Origin: CAVSCD01 sp963726335
GTDB lineage: Bacteria; Acidobacteriota; Aminicenantia; Aminicenantales; UBA8522
Assembly (NCBI GenBank): GCA_963726335.1
Contig: CAVSCD010000013.1
Coordinates: 97,771-161,770, forward strand
Direction of reading: 5' to 3'
Length of the DNA stretch: 64,000 bases
Shown here: positions 28,205 to 38,565 of the stretch, piece by piece
How positions within the stretch are numbered: position 1 is the stretch's first letter
How the letters are laid out: each line of letters opens with the position of its first letter
Translations under genes and position numbers: made by a program
Notes under the pieces: generated by a model
What the model saw: the letters and a program-made list of their open reading frames with translations, nothing else
The model's database searches: none
Told to the model about the DNA's origin: nothing

Positions 28205-31200
28205 TTAAAAGCTGAAGCGGGCGCCCAGCCGGCCCGAGATCGGCGGGTAGAACTGGGACGTCATCATGAACCGGTTGTCGGGCACGATAGCCGGAGGATT
28301 CGAGCTCCCAATCCCCTGACAGGAGCTCGTCTTCGGTGACGTCAAGGTTGTAAAGCGTGCGGCACGGCCAGTACATCGTAGTCGTGGCGATGTTGAAGAC
28401 ATTGTCGACGTTGACATTGAAACTGAGCGAGGTTTTCCCCAGCCGCAGGCTGTATTCGGCGTACAAGTTGGTGAACCACAGGAACGGCGTGCGCCCCAGG
28501 TTCCCCCGATTATAGGGCATATAATCGCCTTCGATATTCCAGATACTCCGTGAACGGCGTCCCGCTCGAGGCGGCAACCACGGCGCCGACGGTCAGGCGG
28601 AAGGGGAAAGTGTAGGCGCCATAGAACTTGAAGACATGGGGCCGGTCCGTGGCCAGCGGCCCATCGATCGGGTTCAAGCTCTTGTCATAGGCAAGGTACC
28701 AGATGTCGAAGTTGCTCTCTCGACGTTCGGGCTGTTCCTCCCCTCTCCCGCATAGTCTCCGTGGTATAGGATTCATCCGAGCTGGCCAGCCCGGAATAGT
28801 TGCCCGTGAGCCGGCTCCAGGTGTAGGAGAGGCCGCCCAACCAGCCGTTGGAAAATCGCTTGTCCAGGCTGAGGTTGAGGCCCCAGTATTCGCGCTTGGC
28901 CTCGGGGCACGCGGGATACTTGGCGTCGAATTTACCGCCGTCCGTTGTGGACCGCGAATACCCGTAGCCGGGGTTCGAGGTGTAGTAGATGATATCGCCT
29001 TCCGTGATGACGCCCACGTCCTCGACCGCATACCGGAGGTGCTTCTGGACCAGGCGCGCCGTCGCCGACAGGTTCTCCATCAGCTTTTTCTCGACGCCGA
29101 AGGAGATCTCCTGCTGGCTCATCGGCTTCAAGCTCGGGGTCGACGGTGTCCAAAAGACCGGGCGATAGTCAATGGTCTTCATCAGCGTCCCGGGATAATA
29201 GCCGTTTTTCCCGATCTTGTCCCACTCATAGGTATCGAGCTTATAATAGGCGGTCTGCCAGTCGAACCCCCGAAACTATTGGCCGCCGTATAGAGCTTCA
29301 TGACATCATAGTAGATCCCATAGCTTCCGAAGACCTTGAGGTTGGCGTCCCCGAAGACATCGTAGACGAAACCCAGGCGGGGCGCCAGCTTGTCTCCGAA
29401 GGTGAACTCTATCGGTTTGATCCCTTTGAGTCCGGGTCGTCGGTGTAGCTCGGCAGATATTCTCGCTCCGTCCGGAGGCCGAGGTTCAGGGTGAGCCGGC
29501 CCTTGATCGTCCAGCTGTCCTGGAGGTAGAGGGCCCAGCGGTCGGAATGGACCTTATAGAAAAAGCCGTAGGGGCCCGTGGCTTCATTTCCCGTCACATC
29601 GTAATAGCCGTATTTTCCCTGGCCATAGTTCTGCCCCAGGTAGATGAACGGGCGGCCCCAAACAAAACCGATGTTCGGACAATCCGGATACTTATAGCCG
29701 TCCTGCCAATCCTCGGCCGTCCGCACCCACTGGGCGCCGAACTTCCAGGCATGTTCGCCTGCGAAATCCAGGTAATAGGTCAGATCGCCGCCGACGTAGG
29801 ATCTCTGAACCTCGTCCCTTTCCGTTACGTAGAGCTGCACCGCCCGGCATGCTGGACCAGCCCCTCGGCCTGATGTACTCGGAGGGGATGTCCGGGTAAA
29901 TGGAATTGCCCAGGCCGCCGTGGGCATAGCGGGGCGAGTGGGCTGGACGAGCTGGTCGGTCATGTTGTTGTAAAAGGTCCCTCCCCTGAGGCTGAACAGT
30001 GTGTTATTGCCGAAGGGAAATCGGCGTACGCGGCGGCGGTCCAGTAAGGAAAACTAAATCCATAATCGGCCCAGACATCGTCCGGGTTGCCCGTGCCGTC
30101 CCGGGGCGGCAGCTCACCTTGATAGTTATAGAAATTGCTCACGAAGCTCGCTCCCAGCCGCACGAACTTGAAAGGCTGGGCCGTCAATTTCGCCTGGGAG
30201 TTCCAAAAGGTATCCCGCTTGGTGTAGTCTCCTTCGATCATGCGACGGATCGAAGACCACATGCCGTGTTGTGGTATTGAAAACGGGAAGCAGCGAGCCG
30301 AAAAACCAGAACCTGTCCTTGATGACGTATCCGCCGAGGTTGAACCCAGCCTCGATGCGATCAACGTTGTCCTTGCCATAGAGGTCCTGATAATTGACAT
30401 ACTCGGCGACGTTGATATCGTAGAGCCCAAGGCGGAGGGTGTCCCTTTCTTTCCCATTAAGGCTAGAGCCGCTGTAGAAACCGAGGACGTCGCCATGGAA
30501 GGCATTCCCGCCCTGGCGGGTGATGACCTGGATGACGCCGCCCAGCGAGCCGCCGAATTCCGCCTGGTAGCCGCTGGCTTTGACCTGGACTTCGTCGACG
30601 AACTCGAAGGCGACTCCCTGGCCGCGGACGCCCACATAAGGATTGGTGATGTCGGTGCCGTCGACATAGAACATGTTCTCGGCGCCCGAGGCGCCGTCGA
30701 CCGAGATGCCGGAGAGCAGGCGCTCATTCTGGACGCCGGGGACGGCGCCGACCAGGCTGTCGAAGTCGCGGCCCCGGGGCAGGGAAGAAAACATCTCCTT
30801 GGTCATCGTCATGCCCTTGACCGTGCTCTTGACATCGACGAGCGGCGACTGGCCGATAACGGTGACCTGCTCTTCCAGGGCGCCGAGCGGCATGGGAACG
30901 TCCAGCTTGACGGTCTGCTCGAGCTCGACGATGATCCCTTCGCGGGTGACGGTCTTGAAGCCCTGGAGAGTGAAGGCCAACTTGTAGATGCCCGGTGTCA
31001 GGGCGAAAAGGCGGTAAACGCCCTTTTCGTCCGTTATGGCCACGCCCTTGCCGACGAGCTTCGGGCTGGTGGCCTCAACCGCGACGCCGGGAAGAGGGGT
31101 CCCCTGCTCGTCGGTGACGGTGCCGAACATTTTGCTCGAGGGCGCCTGGGCGAAAAGGTCCGCAGCGGACAGCGCAAAAACGAGCAGTGCAATTCCGATG

Positions 31201-31253
31201 ACCGCAAAGATACATCGCCGCAGACATGATAAGGTATGCCTTGGTCGTCCCAT
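28205..31253 (-). pseudogene. Second Oar-like TonB-dependent receptor, heavily frameshifted
   Basis: A paralogue of the receptor at 16649-19675, with the signal peptide (MGRPRHTLSCLRRCIFAVIGIALLVFAL), carboxypeptidase-regulatory domain and plug intact from 31253 to about 30245. From there the reading changes frame repeatedly (about 30243, 30018, 29835, 29430, 29270, 29180, 28740, 28550). Barrel segments stay recognisable (GDLTYYLDFAGEHAWKFGAQWVRT; LMENLSATARLVQKHLRYAVEDVGV; MGKTSLSFNVNVDNVFN-like RLGKTSLSFNVNVDNVFNIATTT) and the terminal RLGARFSF survives. With eight or so lesions this looks like a decaying duplicate. Its 5' region is duplicated with it. Confidence 0.85.
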
Positions 31254-31576
31254 CCTCTTCCTCCCTTGTTTTCAATAAAGGCAGAAAGAGATCGGCGGTG
31301 TGGTCGATACGGCATTAAGGTTGGGTTCCAGCGTTCACCGCCACTTCCCTTCTCCGGCAACTATCATCCAAATCGGAGGCCAAAGTCAAGCAGATCGTGG
31401 GGAGGTTCTTGGGGACGGTTCCTCTATGGAACTGTAGCCAATTACTTTTTCGGATAACGTTCCGATTTCCTGTTTTGTTGGGCTTGCCGTGGGGTCGCCC
31501 AGAGCTTCAGCATACACGTTTGACTCGCTCTTCTTAAATTGATACCCTTTGGCTTACATAACGAGAGGCAAAAAGG
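31254..31576. other. Divergent promoter region between the decayed TonB receptor and a kinase gene
   Basis: No gene is present. Bases about 31275-31405 are paralogous to 19800-19945. An imperfect inverted repeat (GGTTCTTGGGGACGGTTCC, TCTATGGAACTG) lies at about 31400-31435. The kinase promoter is at 31520-31548. Confidence 0.5.
31520..31548 (+). promoter_or_regulatory. Kinase-family promoter, copy 1
   Basis: TTGACT (31520-31525), a 17-base spacer and TACCCT (31543-31548). The context CATACACG..TTTGACTC is shared with the promoter of the third kinase paralogue. Confidence 0.45.
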
Positions 31577-34500
31577 ATGGCGGGAAACTGCCCGAAATGC
31601 GGATTTAAGAACCAGGACGGGGCGGTTTTCTGCGCCAAGTGCGCGACCAAGCTCGGAATTGGGAGACAGGTCACTGGATTCTCCGGGAGCAGGGACGAGT
31701 CCCCAAAATCCAGGGGCAGGCACAGTGGGGGCCACGGGCGGGGCCGGGAAAAAGGGGGAAACTTCCGATTCCAAGCCGTCTCTCTCCGTCACTAAAACAC
31801 TCGAGACAACTCCGGATGGTCTGGGCAAGGGCGAGCTTTTCGCCGGGCGGTTCGAGCTCATCGAGGAGCTCGGCGCCGGCGGCATGGGGATCGTCTATCG
31901 CGCTTACGACAAGCAAGTCGGCGAGGAGATCGCCATCAAGGTCCTCCACCCCGAGATCGCTTTAGATGAGCGGACCGTCGACCGCTTTCGGAACGAGATC
32001 AAGCTGGCCCGCCGGATCAGCCACCGGAACGTCTGCCGGATGCACGAGCTCCACGAGGACGGAAAGCAGCTTTTCATCACGATGGAGTACGTGTCCGGTC
32101 AGGATCTCAAGGGGCTGATAAGGGAAACAAAAGGGCTTACCGCAGGGAAAGCCATCTCCATCGCCAAACAGGTGGCGGAAGGGCTGTGCGAGGCGCATCA
32201 CCTGGGCGTCATCCACCGGGACCTGAAGCCCCAGAACATCATGGTGGACAAGGAGGGGACGTCCAAGATCATGGACTTCGGGATCGCCCGGTCGCTGCGG
32301 GCGGCCGGGATGACAGCCGAAGGCATGATCATCGGGACGCCGGAGTACATGGCGCCGGAACAGGTGGAGGGGCTAGAGGCGGACCAGCGGACGGATATTT
32401 ACGCTATGGGGGCGATCCTCTTCGAAATGGTCACGGGCCGGGTGCCGTTTGAGGGAGACTCTCCCCTATCGGTGGCCTATAAGCACAAGAACGAAATTCC
32501 TATCCCTCCGCGCAAGCTCAACGCGGAAATTCCCGAGCCGTTCAATAAGTTGATCCTGCGCTGCCTCGAGAAACAAAAAGATAACCGTTATCAGACGGCC
32601 GAGGAGTTGCTCGCGGACCTCATTCGCATCGAGGAGGGCCTGCCGATCTCGGAGCGAGTGGCGCTCCCGGCCCGGCCGACCATCCGCATAGCCCGGGAAA
32701 AGCCCACGGGCATAAAGCGCTTCATCGATCCCCGCCCTGATTGTTGCGGTTCTGGCCGTCGCGGCGCTCATCATCTGGCGCCTCCTTCCCAAAAGCCGAC
32801 AGGCTCGCCCGCTTCCGCCTCGGGCAAGCCCTCCATCGCCGTCCTCTACTTCGAGAACCTCTCCGGCGACCCGGCGCTCGAGGGATGGAGAACCGGTCTC
32901 CCAGATTTGCTCATTACGGGCCTTAGCCAATCCAAGCTCATCCGGTCCTCGACGAGAACAGGACTTACAGCGTCCTCAAAAACTCAAGCTGGACCAGGCC
33001 AAGAAGTACAGCCGGGAGGACCTGGTCAAGACGGCGGACGAAGGCGGGGCGACCTACACCGCGAGCGGCAGTCTGATGAAGGCGGGCGAGAGTATCGTCG
33101 ATCATGATGACACTCCAGAAACCGCGGACCGGCGAGGTCATTGACTCGATCAAAGTGACCTGCCAAAACGAGGCCGAGATCCTTCCCAAAACCGACGAAC
33201 TCGCGGCAAAGATCAAGTCCGGCCCTGGACCTGACGCCCGCCCAGATCGCAAGCGACGAGAGGCCTAGAGATTCAGAAGATCACGGCTTCACCGGAAGCC
33301 CTGAAATACTACCTGGAAAGCTGAAAATATTTCATGACGGCGGAATACTCGAAAGTCATCGGCCTGTGTAGAAAGCGATCGAGATCGACCCGCAGTTCGC
33401 CCTCGCCTATACATGATGGACGGCGCTTACAAGGAATGGGGAACGGCCCAGAAGCTCAGGAAAAGATCGACAAGGCGTTTCGAGTTGAGGGATCGGCTCA
33501 CCGCCAGGGAGCGCTATCTACGTGGAACGACAGTATTATTTGGACTCCGGGACGAAAAAGCGCCTGATAAAGCTATCGAGGCCTTCAAGAAGTACTTGGA
33601 ACTCTGCCCCGATGATTCCGCTGAGATCGCGGGTCTGGGCTACGTTTACATGAATTTCGGGGACCTCGCCAGAGTTTGGAATTGATGAAAGAAGCCTATG
33701 GAATCGAACCCACCTTCCGCCTTGGTGAGTCGTTCATTGTGGTCTATCGAGCGATGGGCCTCGACAATTGGAAGCGGCAACTGTAACCGAAGACTACCTC
33801 AAGGACCATCCCGCCAGACCCTCATCCATAGGTTTGGGTCTTTGGACGTATATCCTTCGGAAAGAATATGACCAAGCGCTGGCCGAGATCGAGCGGGGTT
33901 TCCTGCTCGACCCGACGCCCGGATGGGGATGGAGCACTCTGAGGGCCATTGTCCATCTCTTCAAAGGTGATCTGGCGGACGCTGAAAAGGGGTTCATTCA
34001 GGTCATAGGCGAAAGAAACCAAGGAGGGCAGAGCCGGCGCAAGAATGTATCTGATTTCGCTCTATTTGCTTCAGGGCAGGTTTGGGCGGGCCCGCGAAGA
34101 CCTTATCCAGATCGACGGCACCCGGTGGGGACTGGAGGCGGACGGACCAGTACTCGATAGCCAATACTCTTCCTCAGGCTAAAAGAATATGACCGGGCTT
34201 CCCGGATCATCGAAAGAAACCTGAAAACGGCCGTGGAGGCGGAGAACCCCGGAGGCAAAAAAGAGCCCTCTGGTGGACAGGGGTCGTCGCGATCGAAAAA
34301 AAGGCCATCACGGAAGCGGAAGAGACCGCCGAAGAGCTCAGAGGTTTTAGGCGAAAAATACCCTAACAGGCAAAACATCAATCTCTCCCAGCATCTGGAT
34401 GGCCTCATCGCCCTTGAGAAGAGCGATTATCCGAAAGCGGCTGAGAGTTTGCGGCTGGCATGCTCAACGTTGTGGCCTGAAATGATTGGGGCAACATCTG

Positions 34501-34793
34501 TGCCGCCCCACGCCCTGTATTTTTATCCGCTCGCCTTCGCCTGCTACAAGTCCGGGGATCTGGAGGGCGCGCGGAGAGGGTACGAAAGGGTCACAACTTT
34601 GACGATGGGCAGGGTCAGTTTTGGCGACCTGTACGCCAAGAGCTTCTACTGGCTGGGGAAGATCGCCGAGGACCAGAAAGACAAGTCGCGGGCACGCGAA
34701 AACTACGGCAAGTTCCTCGACCTCTGGAAGGACGCCGACCCCGGCCAGCCCGAGCTCGACGACGCCAAGGCCCGCCTGGCCGCGCTGAAATAG
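31577..34793 (+). pseudogene. Zinc-ribbon Ser/Thr kinase with TolB-like and TPR domains, decayed copy
   Basis: First of three tandem paralogues (with 35353-38550 and 39008-42206). A zinc ribbon CPKCGFKNQDGAVFCAKC starts at 31577. The frame then shifts near 31690 within REP-like sequence, and the kinase domain (LGAGGMGIVYRAYD, HRDLKPQN, DFGIARS) is intact in another frame to about 32720. Beyond that, the membrane helix, the TolB-like domain (SGKPSIAVLYFENLSGDPALEGWRTGL) and the TPR region are broken by many indels. The last 180 residues, ending SFYWLGKIAEDQKDKSRARENYGKFLDLWKDADPGQPELDDAKARLAALK, are clean. The kinase part could still be expressed as a truncated protein. Confidence 0.8.
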
Positions 34794-34818
34794 CGCAAAC
34801 CCGGCTGATCCAATACTG

Positions 34819-34983
34819 TTAGCCGATCTTCCAAACCCTGTGTCGCTGGTCCTTTCGGATGTCAGCGGTGATCTGCTGAAGTCGAACCACGATGCGGATT
34901 TTCTTTTCAAACGGAAGCCGGGCGAGCTGGCGGCGGCGGATGGTTTTTGCCCGAAAAATCCTCTGGGCTGCGATCTCGTTCAT
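34819..34983 (-). CDS. Small basic protein, putative partner of an AbiEii-like nucleotidyltransferase
   Basis: A 54-residue intact frame: MNEIAAQRIFRAKTIRRRQL, then ARLPFEKKIRIVVRLQQIT, ending RHRVWKIG. Small proteins with the pattern R-R-(R/K)-x-L-A-x-L-P-F-E-x-K-I-R-I-(L/V)-V-x-L-Q and a terminal V-W-(R/K) are frequently found next to nucleotidyltransferase (AbiEii-type) genes and behave like antitoxin or accessory genes. That link is from memory of the pattern, not a search. It starts four bases after the stop of such a remnant, so the two were probably coupled. Confidence 0.6.
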   Translation of the reverse strand: MNEIAAQRIFRAKTIRRRQLARLPFEKKIRIVVRLQQITADIRKDQRHRVWKIG

Positions 34984-34987
34984 GTCG

Positions 34988-35167
34988 CTAGGCCTTCAGT
35001 TTTTGAAATCGCTCAGACAAGCCGTAAGACATCAGTAATCTCGCCAGCAATTTGGGGTCGAATTTCGCCTGCTCCAGCAACATCGCTGCCCTCGCTCTGT
35101 CCTTGGGCCGATTGGCCTGCAAAGCAATGGCCAATAGATATTCGGGTCTAAGGATTCTTGATCTCAC
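34988..35167 (-). pseudogene. 3' remnant of an AbiEii-like nucleotidyltransferase gene
   Basis: A 59-codon frame reads RILRPEYLLAIALQANRPKD followed by RARAAMLLEQAKFDPKLLAR and ends SERFQKLKA. The L-R-P-E-Y-L-(I/L)-A-I-x-L-Q-x-x-R-P-K-D pattern is the usual C-terminal helix region of AbiEii/MenT-like nucleotidyltransferases. The catalytic G-S-x-D-x-D core is absent upstream, where only non-coding sequence and the next kinase promoter are found. So this is the tail of a deleted toxin gene, left beside its small partner. Confidence 0.55.
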
Positions 35168-35279
35168 TCTTTTATAAGTGGATTCAACGGCCGTTTCAAC
35201 GGCCTTCCAAGTTTAATCAGCTTATAGCATTGAGACCCCAAAAAGTCAAAACTCACGCAGCCAAAGAGAGCGGTTGGAT

Positions 35280-35308
35280 TTGACTTCAAACCTGCGAATT
35301 GATATTTA
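35280..35308 (+). promoter_or_regulatory. Kinase-family promoter, copy 2
   Basis: TTGACT (35280-35285), a 17-base spacer and TATTTA (35303-35308), 45 bases before the ATG at 35353. The hexamer and spacing match copies 1 and 3. Confidence 0.5.
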
Positions 35309-35352
35309 TCAGCCCGCATAGCGTCAGGGTCAGGGTCGCAAAGAATAAAGAC

Positions 35353-38300
35353 ATGAAGTGCCCGAAATGCGGGTTTGAGAACCCGGACGGAGCGATTTTC
35401 TGCGCCAAGTGCGCAACACGAATTCCGGGCGACGCGACGGGAATTCCGGGGACACGTACCGAATTCGAGAGAATTCGGAACATGTCCCCGAATTCCAAGG
35501 CAGATGCCCGGTCTGGCGCGGGCGGGTCGGTCGCACGGTCCTCTGTCACGAAAACGCTGGAAACAACTCCTGAAGGGCTGGGCAAGGGGGAGCTCTTCGC
35601 CGGGCGGTTTGAGCTCATCGAGGAGCTCGGCGCCGGCGGCATGGGAATCGTCTACCGGGCCTACGACAAGCAAGTCGGCGAGGAAATCGCCCTCAAAATC
35701 CTCCACCCGGAGATCGCTTTAGACGAGCGGACCGTCGACCGGTTCCGGAACGAGATCAAGCTGGCCCGGAAGATCAGCCACCGGAACGTCTGCCGGATGC
35801 ATGAGCTCCACGAGGACGGAAAGCAGCTTTTCATCACGATGGAGTACGTGTCCGGGCAGGATTTAAAGGGGCTGATCAGGGAAACGAAAGGGCTTACCTC
35901 CGGTAAAGCGATCTCCATCGCCAAGCAGGTTGCCGAGGGGTTGTGCGAGGCGCACAACCTGGGCGTCATCCACCGCGACCTCAAACCCCAGAACATCATG
36001 GTGGATAAAGAGGGGACCGCCAAGATCATGGACTTCGGCATCGCGCGGTCCCTGCGCGCGGCCGGAATGACCGCCGAGGGCATGATCATCGGGACGCCGG
36101 AGTACATGGCTCCGGAGCAAGTGGAGGGGCTGGAGGCGGACCAACGCACCGACATCTACGCCATGGGCGCGATCCTCTTCGAGATGGTGACCGGGCGGGT
36201 GCCGTTCGAGGGTGACTCCCCCCTATCGGTGGCTTATAAACATAAGAACGAGATTCCCATTTCTCCCCGCAAGCTCAACGCCGAAATCCCGGAACCATTC
36301 AACAAGCTCATCCTTATCTGTCTCGAGAAAGAAAAGGACAACCGCTATCAGACGGCCGAAGAGCTCCTGGCGGACCTCATCCGGATCGAAGAGGGGCTTC
36401 CGATCTCCGAGCGCGTCGCCCTCCCGGCGCGGCCGACCATCCGGATTTCGAGAGAGAAGCCCACCGGTGTGAGGCGCTTCGTCATCCCCGCACTCGGAGT
36501 CGTCGTCCTGGCCCTCGCCGCGTTTATTGCCCTGCGCGTCTTGCCCAAGAAGCCGACCCTGGGACCCGTTTCCGCTTCGGGAAAGCCCTCCATCGCCGTC
36601 CTCTATTTCGAGAATCTCTCCAGCGACCCCACGCTCGAGGGCTGGAGAACCGGTCTCTCGGATTTATTGATCACGAGCCTCTCCCAATCCAAGCTCATCA
36701 CTGTCCTGGATGGAAACAGGACTTACAGCGTCCTCAAGAAACTCAACTTGGACCAGGCCAAGAAATACAGCCGGGAGGACCTGGTCAAGGTGGCGGACGA
36801 GGGCGGGGCGACCTACACCGCGAGCGGCAGCCTGATGAAGGCGGGCGAAAATATCATCATCATGCTGACCCTCCAGAAACCGCGCACCGGCGAGGTTGTC
36901 GAATCGATCAAGCTCACCTGCCAAAACGAAGGCGAGTTCCTCCCCAAAACCGACGAACTGACGGCGAAGATCAAGTCCAACCTGAGCCTTCCCTCGGACC
37001 AACTCGCCGCCGATGCCGGTCCGGGCGTCGAGAAGTTCATCACGAGCTCAACCGAGGCTATGAAGTACTACCTGGAAAGCCAGAAATACTGGAGGACAGT
37101 GGAATATACGAAGGCCGCCGGGCTGCTCCAGAAGGCGATCGAGCTCGACCCCGAATTCGCCCTGGCCTACGCCGCTCTCGGGGGGGTCTATGTGGGCATG
37201 GGAGACCAGAGATCGCACGAATTCAGAAAGAAGGCCTTCGAGCTAAAAGACCGGCTTCCGGATAGGGAACGCTATTTTGTCGAGGCCAATTATTACCTGG
37301 ATTTCGGGGAGAGAATGGCCACCAAAACGATCGAAGCCTACGAAAAATACTTTCAATATGCTCCCCATGATGCCGCAGAGATCAATTCCCTCGGCTATGT
37401 TTATGGCGATTACCTGGAAGACTACGAACGGGGTTTGGAGCAAATGGAAAAAGCCTACAATATCGATCAGGCTCCCCAATACTTATGCCCCATGATGCGA
37501 GCCTACGAAAAGCTGGGACTCTATGAGCAGGCGGAAAAGGCCTATGAAGATTACCCCAAGACAGCCGAAGACTCGGTCTTAAATCATGAATACATGCGCA
37601 ATGTTTTCCTTCACCAGAGGAAATTCGACCGGGCTCTGGCCGAGGTCGAAAGATCTTTTCTGCTCGACCCCGACCCGTTATGGGACATTGACAAACGGGA
37701 CATCGATACCTTGAAGGGAGACTTGGCGGCCGCCGAAAAAGGATATCGCCAGCTCCTGTCTCATGAGGAAAAACGCTGGCGGAACGCCGGGCGAGAACGG
37801 CTGCGCTCCATCAACCTGCTTCAAGGAAGGTTCAGGACGGCCGGCGAAGATCTCACCAAAGCACTCGATCTTGGCGGAGAATCAGCCGGTGTCCGGGCTG
37901 GTCCATTCATGGCCTACGTTTTCCTCCGCGCGGGCAACGGGGAAAGGGCGTCGGCGCTGATCGAGGCCGCGTGGAAAAGGCCGATGGACCAGGGTTATGT
38001 AGAGCGCCGGCGGCGCTTTTTTTGGTGGAAAGGATATTTCGCCGGCGAGGGCGGGTCGATCTCCGATATGGAACAAGCGGCCGCGGAGATCAAGACTATT
38101 ACCGAAGGAAGCCTTAATAAAAGAGCCGTCCGATACTATGACCATCTCAGCGGCTTGATCAGCCTGGCCAAAGGGCAATATGCCAAGGCTGCGGAATCTT
38201 TGGATCGAGCCTGCGCCCTTATGCCGCATGAAAACGGCCCGGTTTTCAGTTTGACTGAAGACGCCATATTCCGCTATCCCTTGGCCCTCGCCCGCTTTAA

Positions 38301-38550
38301 AGCCCGAGATTTGGGGAGGGCGCGGGCCGAGTTCGAGAAGATAACGCTGTTGACCACCGGCCGTTTCTTCACGGGCGACCTGTACGCCAAGAGCTTCTAC
38401 TGGCTGGGAAAGATCGCCGAAGAGCAACGGGACAAGCGGCGGGCCGCCGAGAATTACGGCAAGTTCCTCGACCTCTGGAAGGACGCCGACCCCGGCCAAC
38501 CGGAAGTCGACGAGGCCAAGGCCCGCCTGGCCGTGCTCTCGAGCAACTGA
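35353..38550 (+). CDS. Zinc-ribbon Ser/Thr kinase with TolB-like and TPR sensor domains
   Basis: An intact 1,065-residue kinase. Domains in order: zinc ribbon C3, C6, C17, C20; linker 24-60; kinase about 85-345 with P-loop LGAGGMGIVY, lysine in EIALKIL, catalytic HRDLKP (207-212) and DFG (227-229). A transmembrane helix at about 376-396 is followed by a TolB-like/COG5616 domain (KPSIAVLYFENLSSDPTLEGWRTGL, about 411-535), then a long helical TPR array ending in SFYWLGKIAEEQRDKRRAAENYGKFLDLWKDADP. The start at 35353 is chosen because the zinc ribbon begins there; an in-frame ATG at 35299 lies in the promoter. A 55-bp palindromic element sits in the linker. DNA of 36346-36595 is identical to that of the next paralogue. 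Substrates are unknown. Confidence 0.93.
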   Translation: MKCPKCGFENPDGAIFCAKCATRIPGDATGIPGTRTEFERIRNMSPNSKADARSGAGGSVARSSVTKTLETTPEGLGKGELFAGRFELIEELGAGGMGIVYRAYDKQVGEEIALKILHPEIALDERTVDRFRNEIKLARKISHRNVCRMHELHEDGKQLFITMEYVSGQDLKGLIRETKGLTSGKAISIAKQVAEGLCEAHNLGVIHRDLKPQNIMVDKEGTAKIMDFGIARSLRAAGMTAEGMIIGTPEYMAPEQVEGLEADQRTDIYAMGAILFEMVTGRVPFEGDSPLSVAYKHKNEIPISPRKLNAEIPEPFNKLILICLEKEKDNRYQTAEELLADLIRIEEGLPISERVALPARPTIRISREKPTGVRRFVIPALGVVVLALAAFIALRVLPKKPTLGPVSASGKPSIAVLYFENLSSDPTLEGWRTGLSDLLITSLSQSKLITVLDGNRTYSVLKKLNLDQAKKYSREDLVKVADEGGATYTASGSLMKAGENIIIMLTLQKPRTGEVVESIKLTCQNEGEFLPKTDELTAKIKSNLSLPSDQLAADAGPGVEKFITSSTEAMKYYLESQKYWRTVEYTKAAGLLQKAIELDPEFALAYAALGGVYVGMGDQRSHEFRKKAFELKDRLPDRERYFVEANYYLDFGERMATKTIEAYEKYFQYAPHDAAEINSLGYVYGDYLEDYERGLEQMEKAYNIDQAPQYLCPMMRAYEKLGLYEQAEKAYEDYPKTAEDSVLNHEYMRNVFLHQRKFDRALAEVERSFLLDPDPLWDIDKRDIDTLKGDLAAAEKGYRQLLSHEEKRWRNAGRERLRSINLLQGRFRTAGEDLTKALDLGGESAGVRAGPFMAYVFLRAGNGERASALIEAAWKRPMDQGYVERRRRFFWWKGYFAGEGGSISDMEQAAAEIKTITEGSLNKRAVRYYDHLSGLISLAKGQYAKAAESLDRACALMPHENGPVFSLTEDAIFRYPLALARFKARDLGRARAEFEKITLLTTGRFFTGDLYAKSFYWLGKIAEEQRDKRRAAENYGKFLDLWKDADPGQPEVDEAKARLAVLSSN
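35441..35495 (+). repeat. 55-bp palindromic element inside the kinase linker
   Basis: Two arms of about 25 bp (GAATTCCGGGGACACGTACC then GAATTC; GAATTCGGAACATGTCCCCG then AATTC) face each other across a GAGA loop. It is read in frame as IPGTRTEFERIRNMSPNS. A copy with the same arms lies in intergenic DNA at 43703-43757. Confidence 0.85.
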
Positions 38551-38565
38551 AGGCCTGCCGGGCCC

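Noticed and set aside
34840..35151. 103-codon plus-strand frame between kinase genes
   Set aside because: The minus strand at the same place encodes two small, more protein-like and coupled frames.
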